Source: Opitutia bacterium (GTDB lineage: Bacteria; Verrucomicrobiota; Verrucomicrobiia; Opitutales; UBA953). Taken from it: a stretch of DNA of 20,642 nucleotides. The stretch lies in the NCBI GenBank assembly GCA_947460445.1, contig CANHHS010000010.1, positions 1 through 20,642 on the forward strand, read 5' to 3'. The notes under the pieces were generated by a model. That model did not search any database. It saw nothing but the letters and a program-made list of their open reading frames with translations, and was not told the origin of the DNA. Shown piece after piece: positions 1 through 8,053 of this stretch. Position 1 is the stretch's first letter, and the number at the start of each line of letters is the position of its first letter. A program made the position numbers and the translations under genes.

Positions 1-1
1 A

Positions 2-457
2 GTTGCGAATGCCGGTGCAGTGCTTGCTTCGGTCACAGATGTTGTTCGCACCGACAACCGCACGTTTGTGAAATTAGATTCAGGTATGACAGAAATTTTG
101 CGCCCATCACTTTACGGCGCGCAGCACCCCATCACATTTTACCCGGTCAAAGAATCCGCGTCGACGGTCGATACGGTTGTGGTTGGTCACTGTTGCGAGT
201 CAGGCGACCTCATCACCTGTGCACCCGGAGATGCCGAGACGATTGCCCCGCGGCGGTTGCCTAAGGTTGTCAGCGGCGACCTCGCCATCATCGGCGGCAC
301 GGGTGCGTATTGTGCATCCATGAGCGCGAAGAATTACAATTCATTCCCCGAGGCGCCCGAAGTTTTAATTGGGCGCAACCACGCTGTTCATTTGATCCGC
401 CGACGCCAGACGCTCGACCAGATGTTGGCAAACGAAGTTGTTCCCGAGGGACTCTAA
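2..457 (+). CDS. lysA: Diaminopimelate decarboxylase, C-terminal part (5' end outside window)
   Basis: LysA is a PLP enzyme that decarboxylates meso-diaminopimelate to L-lysine, the last step of lysine synthesis, in the cytoplasm. Only about 151 C-terminal residues are here. The frame is open to the left edge and begins VANAG, which in LysA is the end of the 'R-x-I-V-A-N-A-G' strand, so the GTG at position 20 is internal and not the start. Family hallmarks follow in order: LDSGM, then LRPSLYGAQH (the conserved 'RPALYGA.H' segment), then CCESGD carrying the substrate-binding Cys/Glu-Ser-Gly motif, and near the end GAYCASM with NYNSFP (normally GAYxxSMSSNYN), holding the PLP-contacting tyrosine. 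The stop is 3 bases before the next gene on the same strand, suggesting translational coupling. Ornithine or arginine decarboxylases of the same fold are less likely given the match across the whole C-terminal half. Confidence 0.95.
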   Translation, partial: VANAGAVLASVTDVVRTDNRTFVKLDSGMTEILRPSLYGAQHPITFYPVKESASTVDTVVVGHCCESGDLITCAPGDAETIAPRRLPKVVSGDLAIIGGTGAYCASMSAKNYNSFPEAPEVLIGRNHAVHLIRRRQTLDQMLANEVVPEGL

Positions 458-460
458 GCG

Positions 461-1936
461 ATGGCCCACGATCGTCAGTTACCCCTCGGCACCGTTTTGC
501 CTTCAGCACCTCATGGTACAGTCGTGTCGCTTCCAACGATGAGCGACGTCGACGGCTACGAGCGACAATTGCCAGCGGTGCGTGATAAAATAACCGCGGG
601 CTACCCTCGATTTGTTCTCAATGCACTTGTGGCGGAAGTTTGCGATCAAGCTGCCAGCCAGGTGGGCTTTGATCGAACACGTTCCGTGGCACTTCATTCC
701 GTACGCGCAGCGCATCAAGCCGTTGCACTTGGTCTTCCCACCACACACCGCTTACATAATTTCAAAGGCTGGGCCTTGCTTGAAGTTGATGCGCCATCTT
801 TAGAGCGCGTTAATAAAATAGTTCAACACGCTGGCCTGCGGCTCGCCTCGCGTGCTGCCGAAGCATGGCTCGCGAATCGCCAGGAAAGTTCTACAGAGGC
901 GCTCGCAGCACTCTCCACTTTTATATTACCGTGGATTAAGCCGGTGTCGGTCAGTGATTTTCGTGTGACACCTTCGGGCATGAATGCGGTCGCGGCAGCG
1001 ATAGATGCGGCGCGCTCTGTTCAGCGCATCCATGGTCGCACCGCCTGGTTACAACTCGGTTGGCTGTACGTCGACTCGTCTGAGCTCTTACGCAAAACAC
1101 TCGCTGTCGATGAAACATTAACGGTGATTGAAGACGTCACTGATACGGCTGCGATCGAGCGATTTTTTGCGGCCCACCGCGGAAAAGTTGCCGCAGTTTT
1201 AACAGAGCTCCCGAACAACCCGCAGCTCGCATCACCCAATTTAGATCACCTGTCGGCCCTTGCCCTTAAAGAAGGTGCCTTGCGCATTTTAGACCCGTCA
1301 TCGAGCGGCTTGGTCAATGTGGACCTCATGCCACATGCGGACTTACTTGTCACAAGCCTAACGAAATACTCAGGCGCCCGTGGTGACGTTATGGCTGGCC
1401 TCGTCGTTGTGCACCCAGGCGCTCCATCTTCGCAGGAGTTGCGTGAAGCGGTATTTTCGTGGGTCGGTCCAGTTGCTGCGGGCGACGCACATGTCTTGCT
1501 GGAGCAATTGCCCGAGATGGTAGCAATTGCTACAGCACAAAATCAAAATGCGGTGATGATTGCCGACTTTTTAGAAAAACACCCCGCCGTGAAGCGCGTG
1601 CTCACCGCTGATCGTGGTGTGACTGCGGCTGCTTACGCAAAAGTCGCACGCGGACCACACCGCCCAGGCGCCCTCATCACCTTTGATTTAAAAGGAGACT
1701 TGCGTGCATTCTACGATGCAGTGCTTTTACCCAAGGGCCCGAGTTTTGGACTTAAGTTCACGCTGCTTTGCCCCTTCCTTTGGTTGGCTCACTACGACAT
1801 GGTCACCACCGAAGAAGGTCGTGCACGGATCCGTAAGGCAAATTTAGACCCAGACCTTGTCAGGCTCTCTGTTGGTATCGAACCACCGGAAGTCATTATC
1901 GCTGCGCTTAAAGCCGCCTTAGACAAACAGGCATAA
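461..1936 (+). CDS. Cys/Met-metabolism PLP-dependent enzyme (cystathionine gamma-synthase-like)
   Basis: This 491-residue protein belongs to the trans-sulfuration PLP family (cystathionine gamma-synthase, gamma-lyase, O-acyl-homoserine sulfhydrylase). The Schiff-base lysine is K302 in SLTKYSG. D278 in ILDPSSSGL is the aspartate expected to pair with the PLP pyridine nitrogen. PSGMNAV matches the phosphate-binding 'SGM.A' turn, and LPNNP replaces the usual 'E(S/T)PSNP'. Y48 and R50 in GYPRF probably correspond to the Y-x-R pair that reaches the neighbouring subunit. The C-terminus, RLSVGIEPPE, is typical. Members are usually about 380-400 residues, so this one is about 90 longer, mostly in the N-terminal and central parts. 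I chose the ATG 3 bases after lysA because residues 1-35 include the segment LPLG..LP...H, which I recall in similar verrucomicrobial proteins. A GAGGG lies 10 bases upstream. The exact reaction cannot be read from sequence; synthase or lyase are both possible. Confidence 0.88.
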   Translation: MAHDRQLPLGTVLPSAPHGTVVSLPTMSDVDGYERQLPAVRDKITAGYPRFVLNALVAEVCDQAASQVGFDRTRSVALHSVRAAHQAVALGLPTTHRLHNFKGWALLEVDAPSLERVNKIVQHAGLRLASRAAEAWLANRQESSTEALAALSTFILPWIKPVSVSDFRVTPSGMNAVAAAIDAARSVQRIHGRTAWLQLGWLYVDSSELLRKTLAVDETLTVIEDVTDTAAIERFFAAHRGKVAAVLTELPNNPQLASPNLDHLSALALKEGALRILDPSSSGLVNVDLMPHADLLVTSLTKYSGARGDVMAGLVVVHPGAPSSQELREAVFSWVGPVAAGDAHVLLEQLPEMVAIATAQNQNAVMIADFLEKHPAVKRVLTADRGVTAAAYAKVARGPHRPGALITFDLKGDLRAFYDAVLLPKGPSFGLKFTLLCPFLWLAHYDMVTTEEGRARIRKANLDPDLVRLSVGIEPPEVIIAALKAALDKQA

Positions 1937-1981
1937 GCTTTCACATCGGAAATTTCAGTTAAAACCAACTGTCACTATTCC

Positions 1982-4900
1982 ATGAAGCATTACTTTCGAA
2001 TAATCCTCGCGCTGCTAAGTACTGGCATTGCGCAAGGCGCCCCCGTCAAAGTTCTTGTATCTTCAGATCTACCCGAAGCTGTCCGTGAAGTATGGGTAGG
2101 GTCGCCCGCTGCAATTTCATGGGTAACGCAACCGACCGCTCAAGACTTAGCCAAAGTAGACGTATTGATTTTACACCGTGCTAAGCCAGCTCAACTGACA
2201 CCGCCCACGCAGCAAGCGATTGCCGAGTTTGTAAAGCGCGGCGGAGGTATCGTCGTACTTGGTTATGGCCTGTCGTGCGGTGACAGCGCCTGGGGGAAAA
2301 CGATTGCCGGAGCAGGGTGGGGTACCGAAAGCCGCTCCTTAGGCGGTTTACACATCTTATGTTTTCGGACGGATGCTCATGCGATCACCAAGGATGTCGC
2401 TGATTTTAATTTAAAAGACGCGATCTTCTACGACTTAGAATTTGCGGATAATGTGGATGTGCTCTGTTCGGCGTTCACCCCGAAATTAGGAAAAAATAGC
2501 AAAGCCACTTCTGGGGATGTCAGTATTTATGATATCCAACCACAGCTCTGGTTGCGAGAATCTGGAAAACAACGATCCGTTGTCTTTGCACAAAGCAGCG
2601 CCAACGCCCTCAATCACCTTAGCTGCCGCGCTTTAATCAAACGCGCCGTGGCCTGGGTCGCCCACGACGAAGCCATCGACAGCCTTTGTCTCAAGCCTGA
2701 GCTTGCAGACTTACGCTATCCAGCGGGTGGACCACGCCGTGCAGATCAGACAGTTGCGGCCATTAAACTTCCTGCGGGATTTAAAACCGACGTGGTTGCG
2801 ACTGAGCCCCTCGTGCACAAGCCGATTGCGATTCAGTGGGATGCGGCTGGGCGCATGTGGGTCGCAGAAACACCTGAGTATCCGAATGGCCGTCGCCCCC
2901 TCGTCGCCGAATCATGGAAGGAAGGTGGAGTGCTTGTGCCCGATGTTTATGATCGGCCCGCTCAAGACACCTTATCCATTTTATATGACGACAATGGTGA
3001 CGGCTTGATGGATCGCCGTGAGGTTTTCTTCGACGGCTTAGAACTGATTACAGGATTTTGTCTCTACCGTGATGGTGCGCTTGTTGTTTCCCAAGGAGGC
3101 ATCAGCTGGCTTCGTGATACCAACGGCGACGGCAAGGCCGACGTCCGCGAAGAAATTTTTGAAGGCTTCACGCCCACCGATACACACTTTGTTACCAATC
3201 ACCTTATCCAAGCCCCCGATGGTTGGATCTATGCAAGCACGGGCAGTGGCACTGTTGCTCGCCAGCCAAAGACGCACAAAGAAATCGGACGCATTTCACC
3301 AGGCATCTTTCGTTTCCGTCCAGATGGCTCAGCCATCGAACAAATCGCTTCACAGGGAGGCAATTCGTTCGGCGCGGAAGTCACCACCGACATGGAGCTC
3401 TTCCATAGCAAGGCCACGACCGGAAACCCTGTTCAACATGCGGTCATTCCGGAAGCAGTTCTTGCGCGAAGTGCCGGTAACTCCACTCAAGCGTTTCACG
3501 CCGTTAATCCTGGGCGAAAGGTTGTGCGTGCTGACCGTCCAACGCGGGCGCCTTTTGTGCAAGTCGACCTCGTTGGACTTTTCACTGCGGCTTGCTCAAC
3601 CCTGGTCTGCGAAGAACCTAACTGGCCGGCTGATTACCAGCGGAATGTATTTCTGACGGAGCCAATCTTAGATGTTATCCAGCGCGAGTTATTAGTCCCC
3701 GAAGGCCCAACCTATCGCGGTGATCCAGGTCCTCAAGCGGGCGCCTGGCTACGTTCCGAAGATGAATGGTTTATGCCCATTACCTTAGCCTTTGCGCCTG
3801 ATGGCGCGATGGTGGTGCTCGATTTCTATTCTCCAGTGGTGTTGCACAATGACACCCGCGGCCCACTCCACAGTCGTTCGAATGCAGCCGTTCGTCCTGA
3901 CCGCGAACATCACTACGGCCGAATCTATCGTATCACGCCGCCCAATAACACACCCTTAAAGGTTCCCGACTTAACCCAAGCGAGTGCAGCAAATCTTTTG
4001 GCAGCGTTTAATCATCCAAGTCGCACGGTTCGCGCCAATGCCCAGCGCTTGCTTCACGAGAAGTTTACGAAGGCTGACGAAGCGAGTCTCGCCACACTCA
4101 GAAAAATATCGGGCGAGCCAGCTGAGGCCCCCGCCATCTTGGCGCTTTGGTCACTCGCGCGCTTTGGCGAAATCAAAGACAGCGATTTAACGTTAAGTGC
4201 CAGCCGCAGTGTAGGTTTACGCCGCAATGTATTCCTCATTGCAGAGTCACTCCGCCGCACACTTCCATTCGATGTCATTCGCCAAGGACTTCAAGATTCA
4301 GACGAACGGGTACAACTCGCAGCTTTGCGGGCTTTAGGGGCTGCACCGATGAGTGCCGAGAGCGCCGCGTTACTTTTAGAAATCCAACCTAAACTTAAGA
4401 GTGCGTGGGCGACAGCTGCCGCGAGTGCCGCTGGTTCGGAGCAACCAGGAGTGATGTTCCTCGGTTTATTAACGACGAACCGCACGGACGCAGAGAGCCT
4501 AAATTTTGCTCAGCGCTTAACGGCAAGCTTGTCCACTAAAGACGAGGCCTTGCTAGCGGATCTCTTGGCTCGGCTGGCGCGCAAAGATGTGGCGCCCAAG
4601 TTAGCCGAAACTATTTTAAAGTCGTTAAGTCAACTCCCTGCACCTGAGCGACTCGACACACGCCTTCTGGAAGCATTGCTGACTTCGGCAGACGCCCAGC
4701 GTGCAATGCAAGCTGCGCCGCTTGTACGTCGATGGACAACGCCCGAACAATTCAAGGATACTAAACGCGCCTTAGCGGTTCGACTGGGTGCGGATACCGC
4801 ACCTGTAGATGAAGTGTGTGCAGCAGCCCTTGCAGCTTTAGCGGGCCTCGATGCGGCCGCAGATGCCAAACTTGCGGAGGCGCTCACGGGTCAGGCGCAA

Positions 4901-6952
4901 GAAGCCGCAGGCTTAGCGGCACTGGCCGTGATGAAGTCGGCTGGTGACGAAGCGACAACCGCACGACTCATTGGTTTGCTTTCGAACATGTCTGGCAACC
5001 GTCGCGATGTTGCGATGGAGACACTGTTGAGTCGCCCCGGCTCAGCCCGGCAACTTCTCGCTGCGCTTGATTCCCGGAAAATTTCAGCGCTACAACTTTC
5101 ACCTTATCAGCGTTCGCGTTTAACTGGACATCCTGATGCCGCGGTTGCGCGTGAGGCCGGTTTGGTATTCAAGAAACTCGAAGGGTCTTCCTCTCCTGGT
5201 AAAGATGAATTAATCGCCCGTTTGCTTCCTCAAATGAGTGGTCCGGTTGATGTCGACGCAGGCCGCACAATTTTCCGTCAAGCCTGCGCCCTGTGTCATC
5301 AACTCGAAAATGTGGGTAATGTTGTCGGACCTAACCTCAGTGGCATTGGAAGTCACGCACCAGGCGACCTGCTCATACATATTTTAGATCCCAATCGCAC
5401 TGTCGACGATGAGCACCGTGCCTGGTCATTCGAAATGCGTTCGGGCACGCAGATGGTGGGACTGATTGCATCCGAGAATACCGCGGGAGTAACCTTAAAG
5501 CTCCCTGGCGGAACCTTAATGCCTTTGGCGGCTGCCGATATTGTGAAGCGCGAAGCGCGGGCGGCCTCACTTATGCCAGAGGGCTATGAAGCGCTTGGAG
5601 AAAAATCCCTGCGCAATCTTTTGGGTTATTTGCGGGCGCTCTCAGTGCCCGCATCTTCAGGCATACAGGTTGGCCGCTTCTTTTATGTCGATCTAGCCCG
5701 TGTCGCAACGGCTGACAGCCGTGAAGGAATTTATATGGCACGCGACAAGGTCGCGGAAACCCTGCGCTTCAAGAAATTTGGCGATCTCAAAGGCAATGGC
5801 ATTCCCTTCCGCGTTCTTGACCCAGCTAGCACACCTGAACGCCGCAACTTGATCGTCTTGCGTGGCGGTCCTAGCGATGCCCACGCTCGAAACTTTGCGC
5901 CGTCAGTCGACATCCCGGTTGGGATTGCTGCTTATCGCTTGCATGTACTTGGCGGAGTGGGCGGCTGGGCAAGTGCAGGTAATGGCAAGATGCCTGCCAT
6001 GACGGTCGATATCACGCATGTCGATGGTACCAAACAGACGGTTACCTGGATGGCAGGTAAAGACTTCGCCGATTACATTAGTCCTAATTACGAAGCCAAA
6101 GGTTCGCGACGAGCAGACGGCCTGTTGACATCTGGACAAGTCAGGACCTTGGCCGTCGACATCACTTCGCGAGCTCCCATTCAAAGCATAACCCTACGCA
6201 GCCATGACAACACTGTGGTGCCAACGACAGCTGCTATCACTCTAGAGCTTGAACCCCCGGCGGCAGAACTCGCGCCACCCAAGGCGGCGTTCGCACCGAA
6301 GAAAACTGGCCAGCTCCGGGTGCTGCTTGCCGGATCGGGCGGCTCACATGACTTCGAGAAATTCTTTTTAGGCCAAGACGGCGAGACCCTGCGTGCAACC
6401 AAGCGTATGGAAGTCATTGGCGTTGCCGATGCCGACGAAGCTGCACGACTTTTGCCCGAGGCCGACGTCCTCGTTCTCTCTGCAAATCGTAAAGACTTTG
6501 GAGATGAATTATTCCAAAAAGCTCTCACCGCCTTCGCCAACAGTGGCAAGGGCATCATCGCCTTGCATGCGGCGACTTGGTATAACTGGAAGGGTGTCCC
6601 CGAATATAACGAACGTTTCATCGGCGGCGGCTCAAGGAGTCACGGACTTGGTGATGTGACGGTTAACCTTACAGGCAAAACACACCCCGTTGTCGCGGGC
6701 CTCAGCGGTAAATCGTTCACCTTCCACGACGAGAGCTACCATATCGAATTAAAGCCAACATCCGGTGCGCTCATTCTCGCCGAGAATAGCCCTGACAAAG
6801 TAACGAAACGAACACACCCGAGCGTTTGGATTATGCCAGACGCCAAAGCGCGCATTGTTTGTATTTCGCTTGGGCACGACGCGCCTGCGCACGACAATCC
6901 TAACTACCAACGCTTGTTGGTGAACGCAGTTGATTGGGCTGGTGGCCGTTAA
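1982..6952 (+). CDS. Giant secreted PVC-type heme protein: ThuA - propeller - HEAT - cytochrome c - beta-sandwich - ThuA
   Basis: This 1656-residue protein has a signal peptide (basic start, hydrophobic core, likely cleavage near residue 19-20, AQG/AP). Residues about 21-240 are ThuA-like (DVLILHR, FVKRGGGIVVLG, HAITKDV). Residues about 241-655 form the PVC-type 'membrane-bound dehydrogenase' propeller, with two calcium-loop motifs (D336-E347 and D379-E390, both DxNGDGxxDxxE) and ending in HHYGRIYRITP. Residues about 660-1080 are Ala/Leu-rich helical repeats of HEAT type. A c-type heme module follows: CALCH at 1102-1106 with VGPNLSGIG after it, running to about 1225. Residues about 1230-1425 look like a beta-sandwich, possibly carbohydrate-binding (inference). 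Residues about 1435-1656 are a second, better-matching ThuA domain (HAATWYNW, HPVVAGL, HDESYH, LGHDAPAH). Such proteins are thought to oxidise or bind sugars or other polymers outside the cytoplasm and pass electrons through heme, but the substrate is unknown. The gene is apparently monocistronic. Confidence 0.9.
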   Translation: MKHYFRIILALLSTGIAQGAPVKVLVSSDLPEAVREVWVGSPAAISWVTQPTAQDLAKVDVLILHRAKPAQLTPPTQQAIAEFVKRGGGIVVLGYGLSCGDSAWGKTIAGAGWGTESRSLGGLHILCFRTDAHAITKDVADFNLKDAIFYDLEFADNVDVLCSAFTPKLGKNSKATSGDVSIYDIQPQLWLRESGKQRSVVFAQSSANALNHLSCRALIKRAVAWVAHDEAIDSLCLKPELADLRYPAGGPRRADQTVAAIKLPAGFKTDVVATEPLVHKPIAIQWDAAGRMWVAETPEYPNGRRPLVAESWKEGGVLVPDVYDRPAQDTLSILYDDNGDGLMDRREVFFDGLELITGFCLYRDGALVVSQGGISWLRDTNGDGKADVREEIFEGFTPTDTHFVTNHLIQAPDGWIYASTGSGTVARQPKTHKEIGRISPGIFRFRPDGSAIEQIASQGGNSFGAEVTTDMELFHSKATTGNPVQHAVIPEAVLARSAGNSTQAFHAVNPGRKVVRADRPTRAPFVQVDLVGLFTAACSTLVCEEPNWPADYQRNVFLTEPILDVIQRELLVPEGPTYRGDPGPQAGAWLRSEDEWFMPITLAFAPDGAMVVLDFYSPVVLHNDTRGPLHSRSNAAVRPDREHHYGRIYRITPPNNTPLKVPDLTQASAANLLAAFNHPSRTVRANAQRLLHEKFTKADEASLATLRKISGEPAEAPAILALWSLARFGEIKDSDLTLSASRSVGLRRNVFLIAESLRRTLPFDVIRQGLQDSDERVQLAALRALGAAPMSAESAALLLEIQPKLKSAWATAAASAAGSEQPGVMFLGLLTTNRTDAESLNFAQRLTASLSTKDEALLADLLARLARKDVAPKLAETILKSLSQLPAPERLDTRLLEALLTSADAQRAMQAAPLVRRWTTPEQFKDTKRALAVRLGADTAPVDEVCAAALAALAGLDAAADAKLAEALTGQAQEAAGLAALAVMKSAGDEATTARLIGLLSNMSGNRRDVAMETLLSRPGSARQLLAALDSRKISALQLSPYQRSRLTGHPDAAVAREAGLVFKKLEGSSSPGKDELIARLLPQMSGPVDVDAGRTIFRQACALCHQLENVGNVVGPNLSGIGSHAPGDLLIHILDPNRTVDDEHRAWSFEMRSGTQMVGLIASENTAGVTLKLPGGTLMPLAAADIVKREARAASLMPEGYEALGEKSLRNLLGYLRALSVPASSGIQVGRFFYVDLARVATADSREGIYMARDKVAETLRFKKFGDLKGNGIPFRVLDPASTPERRNLIVLRGGPSDAHARNFAPSVDIPVGIAAYRLHVLGGVGGWASAGNGKMPAMTVDITHVDGTKQTVTWMAGKDFADYISPNYEAKGSRRADGLLTSGQVRTLAVDITSRAPIQSITLRSHDNTVVPTTAAITLELEPPAAELAPPKAAFAPKKTGQLRVLLAGSGGSHDFEKFFLGQDGETLRATKRMEVIGVADADEAARLLPEADVLVLSANRKDFGDELFQKALTAFANSGKGIIALHAATWYNWKGVPEYNERFIGGGSRSHGLGDVTVNLTGKTHPVVAGLSGKSFTFHDESYHIELKPTSGALILAENSPDKVTKRTHPSVWIMPDAKARIVCISLGHDAPAHDNPNYQRLLVNAVDWAGGR

Positions 6953-6961
6953 GACTTAACG
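6947..6961. repeat. Perfect 15-base palindrome spanning two convergent stop codons
   Basis: CGTTAAGACTTAACG is a perfect inverted repeat around a central A at 6954. It contains the TAA stop of the plus-strand heme protein (6950-6952) and the TAA stop of the minus-strand YHYH gene (6956-6958). As RNA it folds only as a weak 5-bp stem with a 5-base loop and has no T tract, so it is not a normal intrinsic terminator. It may simply follow from two TAA stops 3 bases apart plus chance flanks. Confidence 0.7.
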
Positions 6962-7951
6962 TTCTCGACGTGGTGGGCGTGAATCCTTTGCGCCTGCACC
7001 ACCACCTTGTTTGCCGCCACCTTCTTTGCGCTGATAGGTTTCGGTGGTCTTGCCCGACTTACCGTTCTCAAAATCAAATTTAATAGAGGAACCAATGACG
7101 GCGTAGCGGACGCTTCGTGTTTCGCCACCCACCGTATAAGTCAGTTTCCAGGCATTATCTCCATCTGCCGCGAAGCCTGTAATCACTGCACCACGCAGGG
7201 GAGCAGTTGCTTCGCGCACAGGCTGCGCACGAGGTTGCGGATCAACTTGTCCATCCACTTCGGCAACCACGCCATGAAAAGCCGAAAAAACATAAGGTGT
7301 TTTACCCGTGCCGTGGTAATGGTAGCCATACTTAGAGTCTTCATGGCCGCCGCTGTCATCTAATTTCCGTAAGGCACTACCATCGGGCTCGGTTGTACCG
7401 TAAACAGGATAACCGTCTAAGGCACAAGCTACTGGCTGGCCTTTGCCGACTGTCGTTTGCAGGTGTAACGGGATGATGTGGTAGTGGTAGTCGTCCCCGC
7501 GCCCGCAATGGCCTCCCCATTTATCAAGTTCGCCAATATCTTGCGAAATTTCCCCGCGATTATTTTGCGGATTAAAAATAGGAATACCATTTGCAGCGAC
7601 AGCAACAGCACCGCGCAAGAATCGATTATGTAGAGGAATCGGGGAGGGCGCGGCTTTGGGTTGTACAGGAATTTGCCAGCCATTCGAACCCGTGTATGCC
7701 TGTGGTAGTGGCACCTGTTGTTGCCAGCTCGTGATACCAATCATCATTGGGTGATCTGGGAGCCCGTTGGATTCTACCCAAAGCCAATTACCGTCTTGGT
7801 GAACTTTTACTTTCGGGAAGGCTTTAAATGCTGCGAGGATTTCAGGGCGGACGACGCCCGTACCCGCAGGTGCAGCAACACGTGTTTCCGCGATGATTGT
7901 GTGGCCTAGGCAATGGACGGCCACGAAAGCAAGGAGTAGCGCACGACGCAT
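6956..7951 (-). CDS. Secreted YHYH-domain protein
   Basis: This 331-residue protein carries an N-terminal signal peptide (MRRALLLAFVAV..., ending near residues 18-24). The central part (about 60-225) matches the YHYH domain: a first YHYH at 155-158 after GGHCGRGDD, and a second at 210-213 in KYGYHYHGTG, with DGYPVYG between them. The paired YHYH motifs suggest a metal site, but no reaction has been established for the family to my knowledge. Residues about 250-305 look like a small beta domain. The C-terminus (310-331) is Gly/Lys/Arg-rich and low in complexity (EGGGKQGGGAGAK, then PPRRER). The start ATG is followed directly by MRRA, a good signal-peptide beginning. An AGGG lies about 10 bases upstream, a weak ribosome site. 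The gene converges on the giant heme protein with a 3-base gap. It lies downstream of another minus-strand gene but is separated from it by a terminator, so it probably has its own promoter at about 7952-8005. Confidence 0.88.
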   Translation of the reverse strand: MRRALLLAFVAVHCLGHTIIAETRVAAPAGTGVVRPEILAAFKAFPKVKVHQDGNWLWVESNGLPDHPMMIGITSWQQQVPLPQAYTGSNGWQIPVQPKAAPSPIPLHNRFLRGAVAVAANGIPIFNPQNNRGEISQDIGELDKWGGHCGRGDDYHYHIIPLHLQTTVGKGQPVACALDGYPVYGTTEPDGSALRKLDDSGGHEDSKYGYHYHGTGKTPYVFSAFHGVVAEVDGQVDPQPRAQPVREATAPLRGAVITGFAADGDNAWKLTYTVGGETRSVRYAVIGSSIKFDFENGKSGKTTETYQRKEGGGKQGGGAGAKDSRPPRRER

Positions 7952-8005
7952 ATGGGTAGAACCCTACGTTAGTGGATGAGTTTCGCATGCGGCAATAATA
8001 CGAGG

Positions 8006-8039
8006 AAACAAAAGCCGTCGGCCAGTTAGGCCGACGGCT
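8006..8039 (-). terminator. Rho-independent terminator of the small exported protein gene
   Basis: On the minus strand an 11-bp perfect GC-rich stem (AGCCGTCGGCC at 8013-8023 with its partner at 8029-8039, loop of 5 bases at 8024-8028) is followed by TTTTGTTTC (8004-8012 read backwards). It sits 14 bases past the stop of the gene ending at 8054 and upstream of the YHYH gene, so it isolates the two minus-strand genes from each other. There is no T tract on the plus-strand side. Confidence 0.88.
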
Positions 8040-8053
8040 GCCAAAACGCATTA

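Noticed and set aside
20..457. GTG at position 20 as the start of a 145-residue gene
   Set aside because: The reading frame is open to the window edge and the preceding residues VANAG continue the LysA match, so this is the C-terminal part of a longer gene.
1956..1971. CAGTT/AACTG inverted repeat before the giant gene as terminator or operator
   Set aside because: The stem is only 5 bp and AT-rich, with no T tract. It could arise by chance.
2987..3151. Two EF-hand-like loops suggesting a separate calcium-binding protein
   Set aside because: Both loops (43 residues apart) are in frame within the propeller, where the PVC-type family normally has such DxNGDG loops.
3069..3656. 195-residue plus-strand open frame inside the giant heme protein gene
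   Set aside because: It overlaps a well-supported propeller domain in another frame, has biased composition and no recognisable motif.
6181..6621. 146-residue antisense open frame in the giant gene
   Set aside because: It is Ser/Ala/Arg-rich shadow sequence opposite the C-terminal ThuA domain, with no signal or motif.
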